Assembly (NCBI GenBank): GCA_001414485.1
Contig: LLEY01000226.1
Location: 1-64,000 of the forward strand
Reading direction: 5' to 3'
Source of the DNA: Calycina herbarum
Lineage: Eukaryota > Ascomycota > Leotiomycetes > Helotiales > Pezizellaceae
DNA: 64,000 nucleotides
Part shown: positions 12,153 to 23,787 of the stretch, in pieces
How the letters are laid out: the number at the start of each line of letters is the position of its first letter
Position numbering within the stretch: position 1 is the first letter of the stretch
Position numbers and translations under genes: made by a program
Notes under the pieces: generated by a model
Databases searched by the model: none
The model's input: only the letters and a program-made list of their open reading frames with translations
Told to the model about the DNA's origin: nothing

Positions 12153-14833
12153 TTTTTCGAGCTTTCATCTTCTACGTCAAAAGTCGTGATATCGGGTTGT
12201 GTCAAGGAATTTGGACCGGGTAGATTGCATTTGGGATGGATATGAATACGAAGCATCGGGAATGATAATGCATGGATGATGAATTTGGCGGCATGGCAAT
12301 TGCGGTTCTCTTCCTCGGTGTTCTTGGTACATATATGGTCTTTTTTATGTACGTGTAGATAGCAACTTTGATGCTTTTATTTGGGAACCAAGACTTTAAA
12401 TAAACCGAATCTTGAACGGTCTTCCTTCTCCCAGTGTCATATTGTTTGTGCATCATCCTGAAAGTGGCTCCAGGGTTGATGAAGTCCAATGATATGGTAA
12501 GTGACGTGAATGTTGCTTTTTTCCTCTTTCAGTGCCACTTAAAACCTGGCTTAACCCTCTTCCCCCACCTCATTCTGGCTTCATATAGACCAAGAGAAGC
12601 TCTTCCGTATATTGTTCACTACGAAATATGTAAGGTAACAACCCAGAATTGAATCCGAGGAATTGCAAACACATCCAAAGCAAGGGAAGCGAAATCAAGA
12701 ACTCAACCAGGAGGAAGGATTCACCCTAACGAGGAAGAGACCAATGAATAAAATTTACAGACTTTGAAGAAAGATTCCACTGCCAAATGCTTTGCGCATA
12801 TTACCCAGACATCACCATTGCTACTCCTAAAGTTGAAAAATCCCGAAGTCAGGCACATCAAACCACGGACGCGAGCTTGGGTTCTCTCCATAAGCGCGAC
12901 AGTCCTCAAGCTGTTTTACAAGATTTTCCTACATGAGGTGGGCAGTAGTAGGTCACCTACAACTAGTAACCTAAAAAATAACCTTGCCTATTCATAGGTA
13001 ACCCACCCACCGGCCTATGGGATAATCGCAAGCTATTTGTAGGTAAACTACGAATAGCTGGACTTTTTGTCAAGATCTTTTTAATAAATGTAAATATTTG
13101 TAGGTCACCTACCAATAGCCAGCTGGAAACCCCCAGCTATTCACAGGTAACCTACAAATAGCTCGACTGTTCAAATGAGCTAGAAAGTCGATCCAAATGG
13201 GAAAACAGTTCCCACCCGCTCGCAGTAAGTCTCTGTCGGTTCCTTTCTGATAATAAACCTGCTTGTGCTTTTCCCTCGTAAGTCCACTTTACTAGTCAGA
13301 AGATATTATTTGAGAATATCAAAGTATGAAGGAACATGTGGATTGTTGAATGTTCGGGAGACGCAGCACTTGTTGTTCCATGTTTTGGGTTGTCGTTGAC
13401 GGTCACTAGGAGGGAAGAAAACTACGCATATGTGAACTCTTGCTATTAGAGATGCTGTTTCAGCGTACCAAGATCAGTGTAGCTTTTGTTGTGATTTTGG
13501 CGTGATTCGCGACCTTGCGCTCTATTGACTCGCAATCCCGACTATGGTACAAAGTCAGGCCTTCTATGGAGCCAGCATTAGCCAAAATTATAGACAAATA
13601 TCAAATTTGCGACATTGACTGAAGCAAATAGTCAATCGTATAAACCCAGACCACTCGAATTCGCTTAGCCTCCCCCCCCCCCCAAATTCCCCTGATGTCT
13701 TCCCCTTCCAGTTTTACCCCGCCCGTACCTTCCATTGCCACCCACCCTTCCATTTCCCTTTCAAAACTCTACATTAACGAGCCCTTCCTCGTCCCAATAT
13801 CTTTCGCAGTCGCCATCCATCTTCCTTACGCCAACCACAGCAAAACAAAACCACTTCAGGCGCTAATCCAGCAACCAACCTTCCCGGAATCAAAATTTTT
13901 CCAGCTCCCAAAACGAAAGAAATATGCCGTAAGAACGAACTCCAAATTCCCATAATAAGGTCCCGTAGCAATGCTTGGTATTTGGTGTCTGGTAGGAGGA
14001 GGGTTTGTATTAACCCCTCTAAGAAGATGAAAGAGTATCTTCTATGTTCTAGTGTTAAAATCATCATCTAAAGAAGAAAGGAGAGGCCAAGAAACTGTAT
14101 ATCTTTATGCGAAGGGCAATTCGAGACTGTAGTGTCGTCGGGCTCGATTGTTGTACTTTGTTGTGGATTGGTTGATATCGGGTCGTTGGTGCTGCAGGAA
14201 TGAAAGCGCCATATCCGTTCATTCTGGGCGGGGGATTTGTGGTATATTATGGTCGAGGGACTTGATGAATTTCTGTAAATTTGGGCGCGTGGGTATGAGA
14301 GCTGGTTTTGCCATGTCTTTCCCTGGTCGATCGTCGTATTCGAGAGTTGGAAGATGCAGAAGAGGAATTACTTTCGCTCGATTGAGATTTCTCCACCTTT
14401 GCCCCGCAAAAAGAAGATGAAAAGTAGAGGAAATTGAGAATCATTACCACCTGCCGCAACTAAAAGTTGTGGCTGTTCTCCGCTTGAGGAACGCCGGTGT
14501 TGGGATACAAAGAAGAATTGACATGATCATGCATGGGTTGATCTGAACCATTGAAATCCGAAGGAAAAGGGTTGTGCGAATAATCATTGTTGATCTGTTT
14601 GGAAGCTTTCAAGCTCACCACGCAGACCAAACTTGCGAAGTTGAAAGTTGGGATCTTGATAAAAGATCCAGGTGGCAGAAGTGCCCGTCACAAATCCGCA
14701 AGGATAATTGACGTTGTCGATGGTGCTGTGGAGGATCTTGTTTAATGGGGGTTGCTGTGTATCATTGTGCTGGTTGTGTGTCTGATGTCGCTTTGAGTGG
14801 AACGAGGTGAAAGTGAAGATCAATGGTTTCATG
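12153..14833. other. Gene-free region with palindromes and poly-C
   Basis: No convincing coding sequence. It holds the GTAGGT palindrome cluster (annotated separately) and a 12-C run at 13672-13683. A minus-strand frame at 14584-14832 (82 codons, starting just downstream of the chimeric zinc-finger gene) could be a separate small exon but has no recognisable domain. Confidence 0.4.
12943..13163. repeat. Cluster of five palindromic units around GTAGGTNACCTAC
   Basis: Five related imperfect palindromes at about 12943-12960, 12987-13005, 13031-13059, 13094-13119 and 13135-13163. The core is GTAGGTNACCTAC. The better units extend to AGCTATTTGTAGGT with a mirrored ACCTACAAATAGCT arm, so each could fold into a hairpin of up to 12 bp. 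Spacing is about 35-60 bp. It resembles a small interspersed palindromic repeat family. Function is unknown. Confidence 0.65.
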
Positions 14834-17800
14834 TCATCCTATCAGACAATTAGTATATGTGCAAGAGCTACTAGGCTTTTCAATTCTACTTACTCCATAT
14901 TGGCTGAGTTCCTGGCCAAGATAAATTTCAAGTGTGGGGCAATTCGCTGTGATAGCAGCGTCGTGAACGACTTCTCGGCCACAAGAAAGACAACTCTGTT
15001 GTTTTGCACTTGTCCCTTGCAAATGCTGAGACGCAATCGCTTCCAGGGACAGGGTCATTAGAATTCGAATCGAAATCCTCAAGTCGAACAATGAACTAAG
15101 CTCTGATTCCGGTTTGGTGGTATTAGTAGGATTGCTATGTTGGTCCAAATTAAGGTGCAATTCTTGATTCAAGCATTTCGGACAACGCCACCACTTCGGA
15201 GAGGTTCGACGTTCTGCTCTTCCTTCATGCTGTGTCGATCGCCAATGAGTCTTTTTGTCAATTGGTAGCTTGCTGCCTTCTGACATCTCAAGGTCTTCCA
15301 AACCCCTGCACTTTTGGCAATCGCAAAGAATATTTGTAGTCGTAGAACCATTATGCGCGTTGTTGCAGTGACGTTCGAAATCTGCTGCTCTAGTGAAGGT
15401 ATGCTGACCACCCATTTTCCAGCAACTTTGACCAGGATGCTCACACCATAATGAAGTGCAAGCTAACTGAAGTGCTAGTGCGCTAGAAGAGCAAGCAGTG
15501 TCGATGTTGAAGGAGGAACCACTGAAACCGAAATGGTAATTGATTCTGCCAGGCCCAAATGCTCTAACACCGCCAGTGATGACGTATGTGTCAGCATCCT
15601 GGGCGGCGTTAATCTCGCGCCAGTCTGTCCATAATAACCAGACACCCCGAGAGATACTCTCGAGAGTTAATCTTTGCATTGGATCTGTTTGGGAAGCCTC
15701 TTGTGGGGACATGTTAAAGAGCCGGGGGTCGAAAAGACCCGGGTTTTCAATCCAGCTGCCAAATGGTGGGTGGCTTATGGGTTCCTCAACTTGAAATCGC
15801 TCCTTTGGAACTTCTTTATGGACATCAAGCCCTTTCTCGAGAAGCTCCCAAAAAATTTCGTGGCCTGCGGCATCGGGAAATCTGCCGGCCATGCTAATAA
15901 TAGCAATCTTGCCGGTTCCTGAGGATCCACTGCCAACATTTGGTGCATAGTCATTGCTATGAGCTGTGCTTTGCTCTGAATCGAAGAAGTCAGGAACCCC
16001 CGTTGTTTCTATGTCCCCGTTCAGAGATGAGGGAGTTAGTAGATTGACGGCCAGTTGTTTTGAAACCGGGTGAGTATCATTGTTGAAAACATTTGCACCG
16101 CCCTCGCTATTAAGAATGATTTCTCCAATGAACTTCGCCTCAGCGGAGTTCGGTCTCGACGCCTCCAAGTCCGCAGTGGTGGATGTAGAATCCAGTAAGA
16201 GATCCCAAGACTGAGGACTCGGTTCGTTTTCCTCTGATGAACTGTTGAGGCACGATGGTTTGCGCGAGCGTTCCGAGGTCTTCTGATGATCAAGTTTTCG
16301 CTTAATGTCAGGCGCCCGCAATCGTATGGCCTTTATCAAATCTTCATGCAATCGCCCTAGCATTGTCGCAATTAAGCCGCCAGTACTTGTTCCTCCAATT
16401 AAATCGAAGATCTCGTTCGGGTTGATATGACCAACTGTATCCATGAGGTGATTCAGTATAACGAGACTGGAAACCCCTCGAACTCCACCTCCATTTAGAA
16501 AAGGAAATTAGTATTCGGGCTGCACAATAATGGACAAATAATTATAAAACCCGTGTAAAGAAGTAGCAAAAGTGTTGAGCAAAAGAAGAACTCCTAATTA
16601 TCCGTTTGCCTTTGATATAGAGAAAATGAAAGTTGCATGCATACCTAAAGAAAGAATGTTCACTGGTCTCTCGTGGGTCAATGTTCCTTTGAGATCTTCA
16701 GTGATAGGTGGCGTTGCAGGCGGCATCTTCCCGCCATGTTTTTCCCACCATGTATGACCAAACTCAAGTGCGTCGGGGTCATCTTCAGGGCGATATGAAA
16801 TGGACTGGCGTGCAATATCCCAAAGGTTTTCCTCTACTCCAGGATCCACTTTGGAATCAAACCAAAAGATACCATCCGCAAGTACCCCGCTTTGCTCAGA
16901 CAAGTAGACAAGGGCGAGTTTTGATTTCTCCACATCATTGAAGTCTTGCAAGTACAATAGTTTTTCTGATCCTTCTCCAACGATCCAATTTTGGAGCATG
17001 GACCACTTGTTTTTAGTCAAAGTACCTAGTAATGCAATTCTCTCCCCAGAATTCCACTTAATAGGTATCGAAGGCATACAAGCACTCGATCCGTAATGGA
17101 TTTGAGGTTCTTTCGAAAGGACTTCTGGTTGAAGCTTCGGGCTTGATGAGAATTGTTGACGATTCGCGCGGCAGGATAACTCAGTACAAGATATTAGTGG
17201 CTTTAAGTCTGCGCTATGATTTTCATATTGTGACGAGCCCATATTTGTGTAGTAATGGCTCGATGTGTTGTTATTATGTTTCGCCGAGCCTGAGGAATTC
17301 GTGCTGGATTTGGTCGTTGCATAACCCCTAATTCGCTTGCGAGGAGGGCCACTTTGGCCATCAAAATCGTCGTCATTGTCATCGTCACTATCGTCTCTAG
17401 GGCGAGAGTTCGGCCCTGAAGGGAAGTCGTCCCTTTTCTGAAAATGTTTTGCGAGATGTTTCATCCTCTCTTCCCAAGTGGTAAATCTCACCCCACAAAG
17501 TTCGCACACACGAGGCCAATTTCTGCTCAATATATAGTTCCATCCACCAGAAATCTCATTTGCATTGGCCACATTGAGATCATGCTGTCTTCGGAGATGG
17601 TTGTTCAGATGGTATTTCCTCGCGAATGTGTGCTTGGGGCTGTCGTGCAATGGTAGACATGCGCGGAGGTGATTCTCGGGAGTTTCTAGCATGGAGAACG
17701 AGCATTTGCAAATTGTACAGCCTGCAGAGCTATCGGGTACCAGGCAAGTCAGGCACATGAACCGCTCTTGGGGGTAGTGGTTCTCTTCATGTCTCTTCCT

Positions 17801-18910
17801 GCAACAATTCGTCAGCCGGGACTTTTCTGTGTGAAATATAAGAGGGAAGAGTAATGTATTGAAGAGAATGTTAGGAAAAAGAAGTGGGAGTTATGAGCAA
17901 AGGTTTTCTTACCAATCAGAGAAATGCTTGAAAGTTCGTTCGCAAGTTTCATATGTACATCCGAAGTTCTTGACTTGATCCACATGGTGTTGTCGACAAG
18001 AATTCTCGGATTGTGAGCTACTGGAAATATGTAATGAAGATACACGCTGACAGGGTGTCGAAGATAACGAAGTGTCGTCGGTTTGAAAGCTAGATCCTGA
18101 GTTGGTGAGGATTTCGCTAGACGAGGAACTAGTGCTCAAAGAACATATGTCTTCTAGCCCAGCACCTAAATCTCCATACAATTCTTCTTCCTCAATCAGT
18201 CGCTTAAAATGTTCCAATAATTTAGCAGATTTACGTTTGAATGTCGAGGACGCTGAGTAAGAACTGAGAGACGCTTCCAACCCAGCGATTGCACGAGAAG
18301 GTGTAGTAGCCAGGGAACCTTTCGCTTTATGTGTGTGAATGGGGCTACTGCTTCGGCCAGGAGATTTTATTGCTTTCCTCTGCTGCCTTTTCGGTTTGGG
18401 TGATGCAAGCGACCCTCTGGCTGCGCGCTGAACGGAGGACTGAGGACTTGGTCCAAGGTGGCTTCTATTCGACATAATTCGAGAAAGTTCAAGGGACATT
18501 GGGTTCAAATCAATTGGTTCCGGGATTGAATATGGCGGGTGGTTTTCGGTTTCAAAGGCTGTTGAGAACATTCTCGTATCCGCTGCTTGCGAGCCTGCGA
18601 AATTACCATTGTCACCGACGAAATTTGACGATGCAATATAATTGAAAGAGTTGGTTTCAGTGGTTGCATTGGGGAAGCCTGAGGAATTGTCCAGACCCAT
18701 ATTTTGATTCAATGTTACCGGTGAAAAGTAATCGGGTGTCTCAACAAAACCCAGAAAAGAAGGATTCTCCTCGATAAAATGATTCGCGGAGGGGTTCGTC
18801 GTAGCAATTCCGTTGCTTCCAAAAGGATCGATCATGTGATCGAGATCCAATTCTTCCGATATTATGTGGGAAGGCATTTGCCAATCGTGGTCTATTCGGT
18901 TTCTATCCAT
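14834..18910 (-). CDS. Chimeric C2H2 zinc finger / patatin / PKS-KS / zinc finger gene
   Basis: Exon 1 18910-17913, exon 2 17798-16645, exon 3 about 16488-14834, total about 1268 codons if the cryptic acceptor at 16490-16489 is used. The N-terminus is a fungal C2H2 array: FGCTYETCERTFKHFSDW joined across intron 1 to KRHEENHYPQERFMC, then FARKYHLNNHLRRQH and VCELCGVRFTTWEERMKHLAKH, with an acidic linker. Exon 2 ends at RPVNILSL, the start of a patatin domain, and exon 3 supplies GGVRG and the nucleophile motif GGTSTGG. The patatin then stops and a linker leads to a non-reducing PKS ketosynthase piece (exon-3 residues 179-333: KIAIISMAGRFPD, GLFDPRLFNMSP, QTDPMQRL, DTACSSS with Cys at 15493). 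It joins directly to another zinc finger (CEHPGQSC...FTRAADFERHCNNAH, then WWRCPKC). The KS lacks two internal blocks and its catalytic His residues, and the patatin lacks the Asp, so neither enzyme should be active. The open frame across all junctions is surprising for a plain pseudogene. Met at 18910 is chosen by composition; 19012 is possible. Confidence 0.6.
15446..15910 (-). other. Truncated ketosynthase segment of a non-reducing PKS
   Basis: Inside exon 3 of the chimeric gene. Order of motifs matches the N-terminal half of a fungal NR-PKS KS domain up to the active-site Cys and the following LACTSLW. Relative to the family pattern, about 10-13 residues are missing after the KERFQVE block and about 25-30 between QRLTLES and TDWREINAAQD. 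Nothing of the downstream His motifs, AT, PT or ACP is present. Confidence 0.75.
16489..16644 (-). other. Intron with damaged 3' splice site in the patatin region
   Basis: Donor GTATGC at 16644 and a good TACTAAT branch site precede the patatin DGGGVRG codons. At the position where AG is expected the sequence reads AA (complement of 16496-16495). Splicing at the next AG (16490-16489) keeps frame but removes the Asp and one Gly of the oxyanion loop. Confidence 0.65.
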
Positions 18911-19797
18911 TTCGATGTTGATTGTGGAGATTCTCGTTGAGTCTTTCGGCGAAAGTTTGAGATTGCTGCAGATGGAGAACATGAATTCGAAAGAGGTGAG
19001 ATTCTCCGACAAAAACTAGACATCTGAGGGCGAGGGCTGTACCGGAGGGCAGTCGAGGGCAGATTCAAGAAGTGGGTGTTCGGGCACGAAAAATCTGGTT
19101 CGCCAATCAAACCTCGACAGAAAAGCCATGGGTGTTCACCGAGATCCTGGTCACCATACTCCGTATAATTGGCTTCTCCAGAGGTGGCGTTGATTGGAAC
19201 AATACTTCTCCTTAGGCAGCAGTGGTGACACGAGATTCAAAACAGAATAACATGAGATAAAATCCGCGGTGTATATCTAAATTTATCGTGCTCCGATAGC
19301 GTTTTGTTCTTGTTGTGCAACATATTCTCGGATAAGCGAATTAAGACAGTAGGTGCCGGAGAACAATGACCTAGTCTCTTGACTTGTTAATGTCGAATAA
19401 AGTTGTGTTTCTAGCTTCGTCTACTCTAGTAACGCATGATATTAAGTGATTCTAAATTGTAAATAAAGAGACTTACGATACGAAAACAAAATTTATCCGA
19501 TGCCGAATTCCGACAGCCTCACCTGAGCTCGATAGTCGAAGATTGAATAGTAGGTGCTGCTTCAGGTTCTGTGTGCTTTAAGGATGCATAGCGGCAATAT
19601 CCTTCTGAAGAGACTCGAATATTGTCAGGCGAACAGTTGCATCTTGTGTATTTCCGGTCACACCAACACCTGGTGTGCAACCAATTATCCTCCCAGAACC
19701 ACTCCACCCTCCGAACCCCCTTCTGACCCTTCTGAAAAGGACTTTCGGATATCAATACATTTTCCTCAGTCTCAATTTCCCATGTCATTCCCCTAAT
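18911..19797. other. Intergenic region between chimeric gene and acetyltransferase relic
   Basis: AT-rich sequence with no supported gene. It contains the upstream region of the minus-strand chimeric gene and the downstream end of the acetyltransferase pseudogene. A CATACTCCGTATAA near-palindrome lies near 19147-19160. Confidence 0.35.
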
Positions 19798-21207
19798 TCA
19801 GCTCACCAAAACCCTCACCCTCCCGATTATTCCCTCCAAAACCTTCTGTACAACACCACCATCCAGAACACCCTCCTCATACCCAGCAACAACAACACAC
19901 TCCCCACTCTTCACACCAGCTGTCGTAAAAACAATCCCAGCATCCCCCAGAGCAGCCCTAATCTGCGCAGCCCAGAACCCAACATCACAAACAGACCACT
20001 CACCCTCCGTCCCTTCTGTCGGCTCAAAACTCCCAATATTCGATATCAAATAACCATTATTCTGGTATAACCCTAGCCCGTAAAAGGAACCAGAGTCTTC
20101 GGGATCACCGTCAAGAAGCTTGCCTGTGAGGAAGTCTTGGGGGACTGCTCGAGTTTCGAAAATGAAGTTGTGCATGTGGGCTTTGAGTTCGGAGGCTAGC
20201 TTCCAGGTTAAGTTGATATCTAAAAGTCCTTGGCCCCCAGCAGTACGGTATCTTCCTAGGAATTGTTTGCGTGCATATTGACTTGCAGCATTGGTAAACA
20301 CATCCGGTCCTGGATCGACTTTCAATAAAGGTCTAATATTGACAGCAATCCTCGAGAAGCCAAGTCGTGCGTTGGGATAGATATCGGCTGCCAGTGTGAT
20401 TTGAACAAGAGTATGAAATAGTACTATGAACGAGACACCATGTTGCCGACCTACTTCCAATATCGTTTCCATATCCTCCTTGCCAATTCTAAGAATTTGT
20501 ACCTTGGTGACCGTTCTTTCTGCGTCAGTCTGCGGTTTAGAGACCGTGGGATGTGTCTTGGGAAACTTGGCATCCGAGAAGAAGAAATACTTCTGGCTAA
20601 TGAACCATCAGATAGTATGCCAAAGTATGAAATGATATATAACATGAACCCACGAGAGCTTCTCCTCAATCTGCTCCATAGGATAAGGAGGCAAAGGAAC
20701 CTCTAGAGCCGGAATAAATTTCGCATCCTGGAGACTGTAAGTCGTACAGACTTCTTTTTCCTTGTTCAGAGCAGCCAAAAAGCTTCGATGGAAAGCATAC
20801 CCAGAAATCCCATCTCCAATAGAATGATGAAGAATAGACACAGCCAAATTACCAGCGATAACCAATTTCCACCAAGGCTTCGAAGTATCCTTAGTATGAA
20901 ACCAAGAATGATGACAGTTTTCAAACAGCCCCGCGAGATCGTTGTCGGTTTCAATAGGCTTTTGGATAAACTCCACACAGTCCCCATATCGGAGAACAGG
21001 TAATCGAGCTTCACAAAGCCTATGGTGGCCTGCTTTCTTTCAGAAGGCCAAGAAACCCCAATTGTTGAAAGTGCAGGATGTTCATCAATGACACCTTTCA
21101 ACGCCTCGAAAACTCTTGTTGGTGTCAATCCCTTGGAGTTCTTGTGAATACCTTGCTGAGTTAAGGATGTTTGATTGTATACCGAGGTCGTAGAATAAAT
21201 CCGTCAT
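19798..21207 (-). pseudogene. Alcohol O-acetyltransferase-like gene, frameshifted
   Basis: Pieces of one acyltransferase of the alcohol-acetyltransferase / condensation-like superfamily lie in order but in different frames. From 21207: a short N-terminal piece with SARYSQELQG; from 21128 FEALKGVIDEHPALSTIGV and ATIGFVKLDYL; then after a frame change near 20980 VEFIQKPIETDNDLAGLFE and the catalytic-type motif HHSIGDG (near 20812-20829). Next comes a probable intron (about 20600-20655), then KYFFFSDAKFPK, and the long C-terminal frame 20472-19798 with FHTLVQITLAADIYPN, RYRTAGGQGLLD and GLYQNNGYLISNIGSFEP. These enzymes acetylate alcohols or secondary metabolites using acetyl-CoA. At least two frameshifts argue for a pseudogene, although sequencing errors cannot be excluded. 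Confidence 0.65.
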
Positions 21208-21261
21208 GGTTTCGAAAGGACCTTTAAAATCATTAGTAAAAGCAAAATCAAGATACTGCAG

Positions 21262-21306
21262 CATGGTATCTCCCTAAAAATTGCTTGCGAGCATACTGAC
21301 TTACCT
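21262..21306 (-). repeat. Duplicated fragment of the acetyltransferase gene
   Basis: About 42 bases match the segment at 20252-20300 that encodes SQYARKQFLGRY of the adjacent pseudogene, at roughly 80 percent identity by eye, same orientation. Several differences are G to A or C to T. It looks like a remnant of a second copy lying upstream. Confidence 0.6.
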
Positions 21307-22462
21307 GCTTCTTGAACCAACTCATACCCCCCCTCGAATGGTCTCTCGTCCCCATCCCCTCCCAAGGTTGGCGATTTCTTAAACCTCGACGTCATAGTTC
21401 TCACATTAAACCTCCGATTCCCAATTTATGTCGCTCGTTGAATTTCCGTCATCTCAAGGAACCCTTGCTGGCATATCAGTCACTCGGCGGACCTGCTTAA
21501 CACCGTGCTGACGTCGTGTCGTGGGGGCCACAAAAACACCATGGGCATGCAAACATTCACCCACACACCGGGGGTACTTGTGTCAAAGTCAAGTATGCTT
21601 TCTAGAAACCTCACAAACAAAGTCTTACCTAGCGCGTGGGAGAACAAGACCATGGGTTGAAAAGGGCGGGAGGTAGTACAACCTACACGTGATAATGAGT
21701 GATTGCCGTGGCTGGGGACGGTTGAATACCCAAGGAATAGAACACGTGATAAGCCTCCTGATCGACTCCCCTTTTGCAAGAAACTCTGGCCAAGTTCTTT
21801 CAAAACTCGCTTAGATTCGTCTATGGAGAGATCTCAGGATGGACATTAAAAGCGGCAGTAAATACGCGCCTGCCCTGCATACCTAGCTCGCAGTGTTTGA
21901 GCTTTTTAGCGTAATTCAAGGTAATTATTCGAAACACCCAGAGCAATTTAAAATATTGACCCAGGTGTTAAGAACAATCAAGTTTGCTTGTCCTAAAAGA
22001 TTTTGGTAATTAAAGTTTGAACAACTAGTATTTACTGCCACTTTTAATTTCCACCGCGAGAGACGGCTTGGCGATAGGGAAATGAGTGGGACTTGGAACT
22101 TAAGCAACTAGGGGACACCTGAAGGATGAATATTTCGTAACAAGAGAAACGTGGTGAACTTCATCGCACGATAGTCTACAGTGCCTCACAGTAATTCTGG
22201 CGTATCGCCATCATAAAGTGGAATGATTCAATTGTGACTCTAGCATTAACGACTTTTGCGGGAAAACGAGTGAGTAGAGTAAAAAGTGGTACAAGAACAA
22301 CGGCAAACATCAGAAATCTGTCTAGAACAGTCCATCAATCCATCATCCCTCGTCAAGAAAACCAGACAAGAATTCAGCAGACAGCCAAAGTATCATGTCC
22401 AAAAGATATTCGTCATAACAGCGTGTTCCAGAGATTTACTTGACGAGTTGGATTAAGAGTAA
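21307..22462. other. Intergenic region
   Basis: No coding sequence supported. Short open frames on both strands lack motifs. It ends at the 3' side of the eIF5 gene. Confidence 0.4.
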
Positions 22463-23787
22463 TCATTCGGATTCTTCATCATCACTCTCAGCCTCGGCAA
22501 GCCACTTGAGGAAAGTCTCGGCAGACTTGCGAACCTTCTTGCTGGTTGGGAGATCGATATACTTCTTGCTGGCCTTGGTTCCCCATTTGGTGATGACGTC
22601 TTCAGCCAGGAGGTCTTCATTGTAGAGCACGAGAAGAACCTTGGACGTTTGTTCATAAATCTCAGACTTTTCTTTGCCACGGAAACCAATGAATCGCTCA
22701 ACGCCACCAAGGATAGCCTTTTGGTGCTTCTCGGACGTGCCAACCTGAAAACTTTGTTAGTGGGTGACGATCAAATAGACTAGTGTGAACTTACATTCTT
22801 GAGCATTCCAGCGCGCTTTGCAATCTGCTTGGCAATATCATCATCGAAGATGGTTTGGAGCAAAACGGTGAGGGTACGGTGCTTGGACTCGATGCCGAAC
22901 TCCTTGGCCTTGAGGTAGATTTCAACATCATCAACCTTGGTAACTCCACCCTTCTCTTCGGCCTCAGCAATGATCCAGCTGCCAAGTTGGTCATACTTGG
23001 AGTTTCCACCACCCTCTCCATCTTCGTCCTCATCTTCGCCAGCAAGGACGAGCTTATTCTTGAGGTCGTCTGGGAGCTGTTGCTGACGGGCCTTGACAGC
23101 TTCAGCAGACATATCCACAGTCCACTCATCATCCTTGACTTCAACCGGTTCATCGATTTCTTGAGCCTGACGGGTGAATTCATCATCACTGCCCGCCTCG
23201 ATGGCCCCATCGGCATCATTTGATCCGTTGTCAGAGTTGTTCTCATCGCTATTGCCGCTACCATGTCCATTCTTCTTGGCGTCGCCATTTCCATTCTCCT
23301 TGGCCTTTCGGGCAGCCTTTCGATCGGCCTTGTCCTTCTTTCCCTTCTTGGGCTGCTTCTTGAGGATGAAGCCACTGAGCTTGAGGCGGAGGTCTACATC
23401 GGAGCGTTGACCACAGGCCTTGCAATCGAGGAGAATACGTCCATCCTTGATCACAACCACGGTCTCGGGGTTCTTGCATTTCTTGCAGAGAACGAAGCGG
23501 TTGATGAAACCGTCCAAGTAGTCTTGGAGCTTAGAAGCCTCGTGGGCACCATTGATAATCCAACGATCGTCGGCTGGGCTGGAGTTGGTCTGAGCGCCAA
23601 GCTCGAAACCAAAGTACTTGATGACATAGTCGCCCGGGCGAGCGAGAGAGGCAGCAACGCTGCTAAGGTTGACAATGACGGTCTTGATACCGTTGCCCTT
23701 GCCCTCAATCTTGGATTGGAGGCGCTCCATTTTGTATCGGTAGAAGGGATCCTTCACATCGCTGCGGATATTGATGATGGACGCCAT
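22463..23787 (-). CDS. TIF5: Translation initiation factor eIF5
   Basis: Exon 1 23787-22795, a 50-nt intron (GTAAGT at 22794, AG at 22746-22745), exon 2 22744-22463, total 424 residues, the usual fungal length. The N-terminal GAP domain has DPFYRYKM with the arginine finger (Arg17 here, equivalent to Arg15 of yeast), GRGNGIKT-like GKGNGIKTVIVNL, and KYFGFELGAQT. A zinc ribbon follows with Cys101, Cys104, Cys122 and Cys125. A Lys-rich and acidic linker leads to a W2/HEAT domain ending in WGTKASKKYIDLP and an acidic-aromatic tail (FLKWLAEAESDDEE). It stimulates GTP hydrolysis by eIF2 at the start codon and bridges eIF2, eIF3 and eIF1. Intact, in a housekeeping block. Confidence 0.97.

Noticed and set aside
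21480..21803. 107-codon minus-strand frame as a 5' exon of the acetyltransferase gene
   Set aside because: No family block is visible and the known N-terminal blocks already lie downstream.
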